DNA of 42,906 nt, taken from Paracoccaceae bacterium (GTDB lineage Bacteria > Pseudomonadota > Alphaproteobacteria > Rhodobacterales > Rhodobacteraceae). Shown in pieces: positions 1 through 6,062 of the stretch. The DNA lies in assembly GCA_013042605.1 (NCBI GenBank), contig JABDPT010000151.1, forward strand, positions 1 through 42,906. Reading direction: 5' to 3'. The notes below the pieces were generated by a model. The model made no database searches and was not told where the DNA came from. It worked only from the letters and a program-made list of their open reading frames with translations. The position numbers and the translations under genes are program-made. Each line of letters starts with the position of its first letter. Positions within the stretch are counted from its first letter, which is position 1.

Positions 1-210
1 GCGCGGTATATCCCAGGAGTGGGCGACATAGCCTGGTGTCATCCAGCCCTGCACCGCCTGATCGCGGTGGGCTGGATCGGACCAATAGATCGCGAAAAAT
101 ACCATTCTCGTGCCGAAGAAGAGCGTAGCTATAATTGCCGCAACCAAACCGCCCACAAGCCAGGGATGGTGACGCCAGGCGTTGATGAAGGTCCTCATTG
201 GATAGGCCAT
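1..210 (-). CDS. Membrane-anchored hypothetical protein, 5' part only
   Basis: Reading leftward from ATG at 210, an open frame of 70 codons runs off the window edge. The product begins MAYPMRTFINAWRHHPW, followed by one hydrophobic segment (about residues 18-42) and then a soluble part with the phrase GWMTPGYVAHSWDIP. A short N-terminal anchor followed by a W/P/Y-rich motif reads like a conserved alphaproteobacterial hypothetical protein, but I cannot name a family. A second ATG at 198 (residue 5) is an equally possible start; neither has a clear ribosome-binding site. The frame has no stop inside the window, so it is easily missed by stop-to-stop ORF finding. No function is inferred. Confidence 0.6.
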   Translation of the reverse strand, partial: MAYPMRTFINAWRHHPWLVGGLVAAIIATLFFGTRMVFFAIYWSDPAHRDQAVQGWMTPGYVAHSWDIPR

Positions 211-426
211 TCGCAGAGGGTGTCAGGTTTCTGCATAGCTTCACCTTACGCGCTCTGTTTGACGGTATCCAACGCGGCATTTAATCTGTATGGATTGACC
301 TGCGTGATTGTCATGGAGCGATCTCAGTGTGGCGCCAACGGTGAGCGACGCAGCTTGAAATCGGCGTTTTCCCCGAAGAGAACAAGACGTATATGTGGGC
401 CGCAACGAATATCCGCTTGCCGACCA

Positions 427-909
427 TCACGACGAATGTTGTGCTTGGCACGTCGGCCATACTGTCGCCGGGTTTCTTTCTTCGCTGCGCGCGATCGCTT
501 GCTCCAGCACATCAAGCCGAGCCTCAAATTCGGCCACCTCGGTGACGCGCGAGTATCGCTCAATGATCGCCATTACGGATCCAGCTTCAGCGGGCGTCAG
601 ATCACCTGTGGCAACGGCACTAAGGACAGCTTTGGCTGCCTCGCCAGCGTCCTTGGCGTTCGCAATGTTTGGCATGTCAAATTGGACCGGGCTGTCCTTT
701 CGCGGCGGAACTAACCGCTCCAAGCAAAGCCGTAGAGCGGTGCTATCACCTCGAAGAGCCATCTCAATCGCTTTTCGGCCTAGCGCTTCCGCTTCTCTGT
801 CTAGCAGGGCCTCGGCCGCTCTTGTGGCCCGGTTGCGCGACCCAGGTGGACGGCCAGGATTGCCCTTTGAGAACTTGCCATCCGTATTTCGACCGTTGTT
901 TCGGGTCAT
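427..909 (-). CDS. DUF5681-type protein
   Basis: This 160-residue protein starts MTRNNGRNTDGKFSKGNPG and carries the basic Gly/Pro/Arg motif GNPGRPPGSRNRAT near residues 15-28, typical of DUF5681 proteins. A predicted helical body follows (LLDREAEALGRKAIEMAL, then ALRLCLERLVPPRKDSPV), and the C-terminus is alpha-helical and acidic. The family is common in alphaproteobacterial accessory regions and prophages and has no established function. The start at 909 was chosen because its ATG overlaps the stop of the upstream gene by four bases (ATGA), and because the motif-bearing part begins there rather than in the longer open frame up to 1041. It is the last gene of a small coupled leftward operon. 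The family call is from motif memory only. Confidence 0.72.
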   Translation of the reverse strand: MTRNNGRNTDGKFSKGNPGRPPGSRNRATRAAEALLDREAEALGRKAIEMALRGDSTALRLCLERLVPPRKDSPVQFDMPNIANAKDAGEAAKAVLSAVATGDLTPAEAGSVMAIIERYSRVTEVAEFEARLDVLEQAIARSEERNPATVWPTCQAQHSS

Positions 910-1103
910 GGCTCGTCTGGCACTATCTGAGCCTTTTTCAAAAGCTCGAGGTCTTTCGAATTGAGTCGGGTAAAATCTCCATCGGCATCGAGGACCCGCC
1001 GAAGCAAATCGGTCGGCAGAATGCTGAAGTCGTAGTTGCATGGCTCGGGCCCTGGGGGAAGCAAGTCTTCCAGCCTAGTGATCCGGCGCGTTAGGGCCTT
1101 CAT
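906..1103 (-). CDS. Small hypothetical protein upstream of the DUF5681 gene
   Basis: This 65-residue protein starts MKALTRRITRLEDLLPPGP and ends LLKKAQIVPDEP. The N-terminus looks like a short amphipathic or coiled-coil helix (TRRITRLEDLL), then comes an acidic segment with DADGDFTRLNSKDLELL. Its stop overlaps the DUF5681 start (ATGA) and its own start overlaps the stop of the next upstream small gene (ATGA at 1100-1103), so translation is probably coupled. GAGGA lies about seven bases before the ATG. Short MK..TRR..LE proteins next to DUF5681 genes are familiar in Rhodobacterales accessory regions, but I know of no assigned function. Confidence 0.62.
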   Translation of the reverse strand: MKALTRRITRLEDLLPPGPEPCNYDFSILPTDLLRRVLDADGDFTRLNSKDLELLKKAQIVPDEP

Positions 1104-1267
1104 GGTGCGTCCTCAGAGCGATTTGATCCCGTTGTGATCCTAATGCGGTCGCGTATGCCCACCCTTAACAGCTGGTCGAATCTCGGACTGGGCTTGTCGC
1201 TCAGCCTCGGACCCGTGGGGACCTTCAGGCGCTCAAGAAACTGGAATGCGCGGGTGAAAGGCTTCAT
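1100..1267 (-). CDS. Small basic hypothetical protein
   Basis: This 55-residue protein starts MKPFTRAFQFLERLK and ends TTGSNRSEDAP; it is rich in Arg and Pro and has no membrane segment. The start at 1267 is preferred over the in-frame ATG at 1291 because GGAGG sits five bases before it, an excellent ribosome-binding site. Its stop overlaps the ATG of the next gene (ATGA). The first dozen residues resemble those of the downstream gene (MKALTRRITRLED) and of two leftward frames further upstream, suggesting a duplicated start module. Function is unknown. The longer version from 1291 would begin with an ATGA overlap to another leftward frame. Confidence 0.45.
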   Translation of the reverse strand: MKPFTRAFQFLERLKVPTGPRLSDKPSPRFDQLLRVGIRDRIRITTGSNRSEDAP

Positions 1268-1287
1268 GCAAACCTCCACATTACTTG

Positions 1288-1638
1288 TCATGCGACAATG
1301 CGCAGAGTCCCGTTATGCCTATATTTCGGCCGTGAGAGGAGGCGTGCAAAATGTTGTGGAATGATATCTTCGATGGCTACTTGTGGGTTGGTCTGTTCAT
1401 GCTGACTTTCGGGATCGTAGCCCCCATCATTGGGATCATCGGTTTTCGGTGGGAGATCGACAATCGGGACCGGAACTGGGCGAAATCGCTCTGTGTGCTT
1501 GCCGTATTTGTCGGCGTTGTGCTTTGGAGTGCGATCCTCCTGCCATAAGCAAGAGCAATCATTAGTGTTGGTCAGCGGCCCTGTTCTAGGGATCATTGGT
1601 GGTTGCAGGAAGCGGATTGCGGCCGTGGCGGTCCTCAT
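1288..1638 (-). CDS. Questionable leftward reading frame with a repeated start motif
   Basis: This 116-codon frame begins MRTATAAIRFLQPP and is preceded by a GGGGGCG ribosome-binding-like stretch. Its TGA overlaps the ATG at 1291 (ATGA), and its own ATG overlaps the stop of the next leftward frame (ATGA at 1635-1638). Against it: the product is low in hydrophobic residues and rich in Pro, Asp and His, and it lies antisense to the well-supported small membrane gene at 1351-1548. It may be a real gene, a decayed gene with a still recognisable start, or chance. It is listed because the junction pattern is repeated. Confidence 0.25.
   Translation of the reverse strand: MRTATAAIRFLQPPMIPRTGPLTNTNDCSCLWQEDRTPKHNADKYGKHTERFRPVPVPIVDLPPKTDDPNDGGYDPESQHEQTNPQVAIEDIIPQHFARLLSRPKYRHNGTLRIVA
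1351..1548 (+). CDS. Small two-helix membrane protein
   Basis: This 65-residue protein has two hydrophobic segments (about residues 12-32 and 46-65) joined by a charged loop (FRWEIDNRDRNWAK). This clean helix-loop-helix layout is hard to explain as a shadow of a gene on the other strand. GAGAGGAGG lies shortly upstream of the ATG, one of the strongest ribosome-binding sites in the window. The gene lies on the strand opposite the DUF5681 cluster and overlaps the antisense frame at 1288-1638. A TATATT at about 1320-1325 could be a -10 element. No family recognised. Confidence 0.55.
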   Translation: MLWNDIFDGYLWVGLFMLTFGIVAPIIGIIGFRWEIDNRDRNWAKSLCVLAVFVGVVLWSAILLP

Positions 1639-2060
1639 TGTGTCGCCCCCAAGACATGCCCGTGGCGGCGACCCATAAAGAAACCTCGAAGAATTCTTTC
1701 TTTTGTCGCGCAATCGCCAGCGTGGGTTCCGATATCTTCCGGTGCGTAGCGAGTTCGAAGGGCTTCGCCCCCGACGGGGATCTCCGTCCCCAGATGTACC
1801 AGTCGATTTTCAGAAATTGCCGACTTTCGGGACGTTCTTTCCCGAATTCGACCAAGCTTAGAGCCGTGGAGCGCCCCCACCTGAAACGGTTCACCAAGCT
1901 GACACGGTCGGCAATTGGCCGCGGGCATCACGGTATGTCCGCGGCCGCATACCGCGAAAGCGTGACCTTTCTCGAATTTTCTTGGATCAAGGAGACGGAT
2001 TGCAGCGGTGGAGGGCTTCATGCGAGCCTCGCCGCAGTTATAGGTTCCGAGGATATTGCA
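1549..2060. other. Stretch without a confident gene
   Basis: Between the small membrane gene and the exported protein there is no frame on either strand whose translation looks clearly like a protein. The stretch contains the two copies of an imperfect 26-nt repeat (1613-1638 and 1996-2021, 21 of 26 identical), each covering the start of a leftward frame. Another leftward frame (1586-1897, containing IDWYIWGRRSP) is open but has no good start signal. No tRNA, transposase or terminator was seen. Confidence 0.5.
1635..2021 (-). CDS. Questionable leftward reading frame with a repeated start motif
   Basis: This 128-codon frame begins MKPSTAAIRLLDPRKF and has GCGAGG five bases before the ATG. It ends in an ATGA overlap with the next leftward frame, and its start overlaps the stop of a further frame (2018-2515). 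The first 26 nt (1996-2021) match 1613-1638 at 21 positions, and weaker similarity continues for roughly 20 nt. The product is basic, has CGRGH and CRPC but no recognisable fold, and may be a remnant. No convincing gene is on the other strand here apart from the start of the exported-protein gene further right. Protein-level support is weak. Confidence 0.27.
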   Translation of the reverse strand: MKPSTAAIRLLDPRKFEKGHAFAVCGRGHTVMPAANCRPCQLGEPFQVGALHGSKLGRIRERTSRKSAISENRLVHLGTEIPVGGEALRTRYAPEDIGTHAGDCATKERILRGFFMGRRHGHVLGATQ

Positions 2061-2393
2061 TTGCCCGTTAGACTGTTGATTGCCATTTTCATGGTGTACG
2101 CTCCGCACATCGCCCAAGCGGCGGAAGTGCAGTGCTCGCACACCTCCGGGCAGGTCACGTTCTTTTTCTCGGGGAGTGGCGGAAACGGTCCCGGTATTTT
2201 ACGGGTCGGCGACACTAGGTTCGCAATGGAATGCCGCAGTTTTGTTTGCGTTGCGGAACCACGCGACGGCATCGCGATTGGAGCCAAACTTGAATTCACA
2301 CCTTCCCCCGAGCTTGTGTTCGCCAGGGTAGGCTCCCCAGAGCGGCCGTATTTCGATGTGCAGCGGTATTCCGTCGATTGTGAGATCTCGTAG
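2061..2393 (+). CDS. Small exported cysteine-containing protein
   Basis: The start is taken as TTG at 2061, with CGAGGA seven bases upstream; the open frame extends further left, but only from here does the product look like a protein. The N-terminus (residues 1-20, ending APHIAQA) is a classical Sec signal peptide, with predicted cleavage AQA/AEVQC. The mature part is about 90 residues, beta-rich by appearance, with four cysteines (in AEVQC, AMEC, SFVC and SVDC) that could form two disulfides, and it ends YSVDCEIS. It is probably periplasmic. No family recognised. It overlaps only weak antisense frames. Confidence 0.55.
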   Translation: MPVRLLIAIFMVYAPHIAQAAEVQCSHTSGQVTFFFSGSGGNGPGILRVGDTRFAMECRSFVCVAEPRDGIAIGAKLEFTPSPELVFARVGSPERPYFDVQRYSVDCEIS

Positions 2394-2705
2394 ATTTCGC
2401 ACAGCGCGAAAGCTTGACCCCGCTCCGCGCGCCCTCCCCAAGCGAGAATTGCCGGCATTGGGACCACTTTCTCTGTGGCAAGGGCCGTATCCAGCCGTTT
2501 CATTTCGAGTTCCAAGGCTTCACCTTTCGTCTGAGGTGCCGGGCGCTCGCCACAGCTCCCAGCGTCCGAACACTAGACCCGGCGTCCAAACACTAGACCA
2601 GTCGTCCAACGGACTAAACGCGCCACGAAAGGGGGATATTTGAGGGGATATGAAAAGTCAAAAATATATTTTTTAACTTAAAAACAATATCTTACTTTTT
2701 CTTTG
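2394..2705. other. Gene-free stretch with repeats and an AT-rich patch beside tRNA-Phe
   Basis: No convincing gene was seen. The stretch contains a degenerate 20-bp tandem repeat at 2562-2620 and, from about 2640 to the tRNA 3' end, a strongly AT-rich patch that stands out from the GC-rich chromosome. The patch includes the 14-bp palindrome AAAAATATATTTTT (2660-2673) and TTTTTAA-C-TTAAAAA (2670-2684). This is the position where an element integrated into the tRNA 3' end would have its attachment site, but no integrase gene is in the window. Confidence 0.5.
2562..2620. repeat. Degenerate 20-bp tandem repeat, three units
   Basis: Two units differ by few bases: GCGTCCGAACACTAGACCC and GCGTCCAAACACTAGACCA. 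A third, weaker unit (TCGTCCAACGGACTAAACG) follows with the same 20-bp spacing. The phase of two helical turns is what direct-repeat protein-binding sites show. The third unit contains the palindrome GTCC-AAC-GGAC. Function unknown; possibly a regulator, replication or recombination protein binding array. Confidence 0.7.
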
Positions 2706-2780
2706 TGGTGCCCGGGGGCGGAATCGAACCACCGACACGAGGATTTTCAATCCACTGCTCTACCCCTGAGCTACCCGGGC
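2706..2780 (-). tRNA. tRNA-Phe (GAA)
   Basis: On the minus strand the sequence folds as a 75-nt cloverleaf including an encoded CCA. The acceptor stem is GCCCGGG/CCCGGGC, followed by D-arm GCTC/GAGC, anticodon loop TTGAAAA with anticodon GAA, T-loop TTCGATT, discriminator A and CCA at 2708-2706. The anticodon stem GTGGA/TCCTC has one T-T mismatch. The gene lies downstream of yacG on the same strand, and its 3' end faces the AT-rich accessory stretch. Confidence 0.97.
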
Positions 2781-2867
2781 ACGGGTTCGGCGGGCGCGGG
2801 GGCCTGCCGTGGTTCGCGGTGTTCTAGACGTGGTCCGGGGCACTGTCCAGAGGAAATGGGGGCTCTT

Positions 2868-3053
2868 TCAATGCTCTGTCGGGGTGTCGCCGTCGCCGGG
2901 GCGCGCGGGCGCTTCGGGGCGGTCATCGTCGTCCTCGGCGGGGATCGCATAGCTGCCCAGCATCCAGCGCCCAAGGTCGATATCGGCACAGCGGCGCGAG
3001 CAGAAGGGGCGGAAGTCTTTTTGCGTGGGTTCGCGGCAGATCGGGCAGGTCAT
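2868..3053 (-). CDS. yacG: DNA gyrase inhibitor YacG (zinc-binding)
   Basis: This 61-residue protein has the family's zinc site C3-x2-C6 ... C18-x3-C22 in the first 22 residues, then the conserved CADIDLGRWMLGSYAIP stretch, and an acidic, disordered tail. YacG proteins bind zinc and GyrB and inhibit gyrase in E. coli. The ATG overlaps the stop of the RNase E/G gene (ATGA at 3050-3053), so it is the last protein gene of the infA-maf-RNase-yacG run. Length and motif match the family. Confidence 0.93.
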   Translation of the reverse strand: MTCPICREPTQKDFRPFCSRRCADIDLGRWMLGSYAIPAEDDDDRPEAPARPGDGDTPTEH

Positions 3054-4198
3054 CTGTGCATCTCTGTCAGGGGGCGGCGTTCGCGTTTGCGCTGTAGTTC
3101 GAACAGTCCAAGGTTGGTCCAGCCGACCAGCGCGGTTTCGATCGGATCGTCGCGAAACGCCTTTTTCAGCGCTTCTTCCAACGTGCGGCGCTGGCCCTTC
3201 GGCATCGCCGCGAAATCGACGATGATCTGACCGCCAAGACCGCGCAGGCGCAACTGCCGGGGCAGGTCGCGCGCGGCGGCGAGGTTGATCTTGAGCCCGG
3301 CCGCGGGCGAAAAGTCACCGCCGGTATTCACATCGACCGCGACAAGGGCACGGGTCGGTTCGATGACCATGGACCCGCCGCCAAGCGGCACCTCAGGGGC
3401 GCTCAGGCGGGCGATTTCGTCGTGCAGGCCGAAGGCGGCAAAGGGGTCATCCTCACCGTGCAACAGCGGCAGGAACCGCTCATCGCCCCAGAACTCCATC
3501 GCCTCGAACGGCGGTTCGGGTTTCGACAGAACGCGCGCGAGTTTCGGCGAGACGAGGATTTGCTGCGGCATCGGAAAGAGCCATTCGGTCAGCGCGATAT
3601 CAAGCGCACTTGTCCCGCCCCCCACGGCGTTGTCCCGGCTGCGCAAGACCTTGTACTGGTTGGCCAACCCTTCGAGTTCAGCCCTCAGGTGCCGGGCCTC
3701 TTCGCCCCTTGCCGCGCTTCGAACGATGGCGCCCACGTCCTCGTCAAGGCCGTAAGCGTCGCGCACATCCTCCATCGCCTCGGTTACGGCGGATTTGAGC
3801 CGCTGGGCCTCGTCGGTATCGCGAATCTGGCGGGATACGTTGATGCCCGCAGCATGGTGGGTAAGGATCAGGCGCGGGCCCTTGAAAAGCACACGTTGGG
3901 TGACCGTCGGCGCCTTGCCATGTTCCGGCAGGCTGACGACCTGAACCAAAAGCGTGTCGCCGGATTTCAGCCCCTTGGCCTGTCGCAGGTATCCCTCAAG
4001 CGCGCCGCGTGCGCAAAACGCGCCGCCACCGCCCGGCAATTTGCGGGTGATCTTCCCCGTCCAGACCTGGCCCGACAGCGGGGGATAGGTGTCGTTTGGC
4101 GGGTCAAGGATAAAGTCCTGCAGTTTGCCATCCTCGACAAGGGCCGCCGCAAAGCCGCGATCCTCGGGCATATCGATGACAATGACGCGGCCCTTCAC
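3050..4198 (-). CDS. Ribonuclease E/G family protein (short form)
   Basis: This 382-residue endoribonuclease should act in RNA decay or rRNA processing. An S1-like segment lies near residues 40-90 ([19 protein letters not shown]). The catalytic DNase I-like part has the metal-binding aspartates in [13 protein letters not shown] and [11 protein letters not shown], both conserved in RNase E/G. The protein ends soon after this and shows no CPxCxG zinc-link or small domain, so it is shorter than RNase G or RNase E. Such short forms accompany a full RNase E in Rhodobacterales. The start is GTG at 4198, overlapping the maf stop (GTGA). A longer frame to 4288 lies inside maf and was not used. Confidence 0.88.
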   Translation of the reverse strand: MKGRVIVIDMPEDRGFAAALVEDGKLQDFILDPPNDTYPPLSGQVWTGKITRKLPGGGGAFCARGALEGYLRQAKGLKSGDTLLVQVVSLPEHGKAPTVTQRVLFKGPRLILTHHAAGINVSRQIRDTDEAQRLKSAVTEAMEDVRDAYGLDEDVGAIVRSAARGEEARHLRAELEGLANQYKVLRSRDNAVGGGTSALDIALTEWLFPMPQQILVSPKLARVLSKPEPPFEAMEFWGDERFLPLLHGEDDPFAAFGLHDEIARLSAPEVPLGGGSMVIEPTRALVAVDVNTGGDFSPAAGLKINLAAARDLPRQLRLRGLGGQIIVDFAAMPKGQRRTLEEALKKAFRDDPIETALVGWTNLGLFELQRKRERRPLTEMHR

Positions 4199-4788
4199 GG
4201 CCGATGCCCCAGGCCCGCCGCGGCCAGCAGGGTCGCGGTTTCGGCCAGGGGCAAGCCCATGACGGCCGAATAGGACCCTTGAATCCAAGGGATGAATGCG
4301 GCCGCCGGCCCCTGAATTGCATAGGCGCCGGCCTTGCCGTGCCAGTCGCCAGTCTCGAGATAGGCGGTAATGTCGGCATCGCTCAGCCGTCGCATGCGCA
4401 CGGCGGTTACGACATCGCGTTCCCAGATGCGGCTTCCCCGGCGCACCGCCACGGCGGTGATTACTGTATGCCGCCGCCCCGACAGAAGCTGAAGGAAGGC
4501 CCGCGCTTCGTCGCGGTCTTCAGGCTTGCCCAGAATGCGGCGGCCCACGGCCACGGTGGTGTCGGCGCAAAGCACGATATCGCCCGGATCGGGGGCAAGG
4601 CTCTCGGCCTTTTGCCGCGCGATACGCTGGCAATAGGGGCGGGGGCGTTCGCCCGGTTCCGGCGCCTCGTCGATATCGGGGGAGATTACGGCGTCGGGCA
4701 CAAGGCCCAATTGCGCCAGCAGTTCAAGCCGTCGCGGGCTGGCCGAGCCAAGCACAAGCCGGCCCGGGCCCTGTGCGTCTTGGGTCAC
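4195..4788 (-). CDS. maf: Maf-like nucleoside triphosphate pyrophosphatase
   Basis: This 197-residue protein carries the Maf N-terminal motif [18 protein letters not shown] at about residues 11-28, then the [12 protein letters not shown] region, the conserved ARQKAE, and [20 protein letters not shown] with catalytic acidic residues, and later [16 protein letters not shown]. Family members hydrolyse non-canonical nucleoside triphosphates to monophosphates. The start is GTG at 4788, overlapping the infA stop (GTGA); the end overlaps the RNase E/G start. The infA-maf-RNase-yacG order is typical of Rhodobacterales. Confidence 0.94.
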   Translation of the reverse strand: MTQDAQGPGRLVLGSASPRRLELLAQLGLVPDAVISPDIDEAPEPGERPRPYCQRIARQKAESLAPDPGDIVLCADTTVAVGRRILGKPEDRDEARAFLQLLSGRRHTVITAVAVRRGSRIWERDVVTAVRMRRLSDADITAYLETGDWHGKAGAYAIQGPAAAFIPWIQGSYSAVMGLPLAETATLLAAAGLGHRP

Positions 4789-5003
4789 TTGAAGCGATAG
4801 TTGATCCGGCCCTTGGTCAGATCATACGGCGTCATCGCGACCTGAACCTTGTCACCCGCGAGCACGCGAATGCGGTTCTTGCGCATTTTTCCCGCCATAT
4901 GCGCGAAAACTTCATGGCCGTTTTCCAGCTCGACCCTGAATGTCGCGTTCGGCAGGAGTTCCTTCACGACACCGGCAAATTCGAGCTCTTCTTCCTTGGC
5001 CAT
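4785..5003 (-). CDS. infA: Translation initiation factor IF-1
   Basis: This 72-residue OB-fold protein starts [20 protein letters not shown] and contains the hallmark [20 protein letters not shown] and the terminal [12 protein letters not shown]. It binds the 30S A-site during initiation. AAGGAGA precedes the ATG by a few bases. The 116-nt gap before it, back to the phosphatase gene, is the widest inside this cluster, so infA may have its own promoter; the downstream genes overlap successively. No unusual residues seen. Confidence 0.98.
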   Translation of the reverse strand: MAKEEELEFAGVVKELLPNATFRVELENGHEVFAHMAGKMRKNRIRVLAGDKVQVAMTPYDLTKGRINYRFK

Positions 5004-5119
5004 GTTGTCTCCTTCTCAAACACCCGTCTGTATCCGGGCGATGATTAAATGAGGGGTGAGGCGGGTTTTTTCAAGCGAAATTATCGGGTCAGGGCGATTC
5101 TACGCTTTGCGTTGCGGCC

Positions 5120-5578
5120 TTAACCCTCTTGTGGCGGGCCAAAGCGTTCGATCATGCGGGTTGAGATCTGGTCGCGGGCGGCGCGATAGCTTTGCAGCTT
5201 GGCCTGACGGCTCTCACCCAGGCCGGACGGGTCCATGATCGGCCAGTATTCGACCTCGAGATGGTAGATGCGGGTAAGTTCAAGGGCCATCCGCTGCGAT
5301 GCCGGCGACAGCGCCACGACAAGGTCGAAACCCGACAGGTCGTCGCCCCATTCCTGCATCTCGTCGAAGGACCGCGCGCGGTGGCGATGAAGTTCGATCC
5401 CCACCTCGGCGCAGACGGCAATGGCAAAGCCGTCTATTTCCATGTCTCCCTTGACGCCGGCAGACTGGACATAGGCACGCTGGCCATAGAACTTTTTCAT
5501 CAAACCCTCAGCCATGGGCGAGCGTATGGCGTTGTGATCGCAGCAAAAAAGAACCGAGCTTGGGAAGTCGCCGGTCAC
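5120..5578 (-). CDS. Low-molecular-weight protein-tyrosine-phosphatase family protein
   Basis: This protein of about 152 residues has the phosphatase loop C13-DHNAI-R19-S20 (FCCDHNAIRSPMAEG) right after the N-terminus. A later MDPSG holds the general-acid aspartate region of the LMW-PTP/arsenate reductase fold. The exact substrate is unknown. GTG at 5578 is preferred because it lies just after the UPF0262 stop and gives the usual short N-terminus. An upstream GTG at 5602 would add eight residues inside the previous gene. It sits between UPF0262 and infA, as commonly seen in Rhodobacterales. Confidence 0.87.
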   Translation of the reverse strand: MTGDFPSSVLFCCDHNAIRSPMAEGLMKKFYGQRAYVQSAGVKGDMEIDGFAIAVCAEVGIELHRHRARSFDEMQEWGDDLSGFDLVVALSPASQRMALELTRIYHLEVEYWPIMDPSGLGESRQAKLQSYRAARDQISTRMIERFGPPQEG

Positions 5579-5579
5579 A

Positions 5580-6062
5580 TTAGCCACCGAAATGCAAGAC
5601 ACAGATCAGGGTGAAAAGCCGCCGCGCGGTGTCGGTATCAAGCGTGGCCTTTCCCTCTAGCCGCTCTTGCAACACCCGCGCGCCTTCGTTGTGGATACCG
5701 CGCCGCGCCATGTCGATCGCCTCGATCTGGCTGGGCGGCAGTTTCTTGACGGCGTCGAAATAGCTTTCGCAGATCTGGAAATAGTCTTTGACGACCTGCC
5801 GGAACGGCCCAAGAGACAGGTGAAACTCGGTGGCGGGGTCGCCGGTTTCGGTCTGAAGCTCGAACACCAATCGCTTTTCGCGGATCGCGAGATTAAGCCG
5901 GTAGGGGCCTGGCGGGGCAGGGCGGTCGTCCCGGCCGGGCAGCGCGAAAGAGTTGTCTTCAAGCAGGTCGAAGATCGCCACCTTGCGCTCTTGCTCGATC
6001 TCGGGCGTGGGGGCGGGCAGGCCCGCATCGTCTATATTGATCTGGCACAGGCGGTCGGTCAT
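5580..6062 (-). CDS. UPF0262 family protein
   Basis: This 160-residue protein begins MTDRLCQINIDDAGLP and contains the family phrases ERKVAIFDLLEDNSF and SLGPFRQVVKDYFQICESYFDAV and a C-terminal MARRGIHNEGARVLQERL. UPF0262 proteins are conserved in alphaproteobacteria, typically beside hisD, with no established function. The ATG overlaps the hisD stop (ATGA at 6059-6062). It has no signal peptide or membrane segment and is predicted cytoplasmic. Confidence 0.93.
   Translation of the reverse strand: MTDRLCQINIDDAGLPAPTPEIEQERKVAIFDLLEDNSFALPGRDDRPAPPGPYRLNLAIREKRLVFELQTETGDPATEFHLSLGPFRQVVKDYFQICESYFDAVKKLPPSQIEAIDMARRGIHNEGARVLQERLEGKATLDTDTARRLFTLICVLHFGG

Noticed and set aside
19-714. 231-codon open frame on the plus strand
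   Set aside because: It overlaps the better supported leftward partial gene and DUF5681 gene; it has no ribosome-binding site and no protein-like features.
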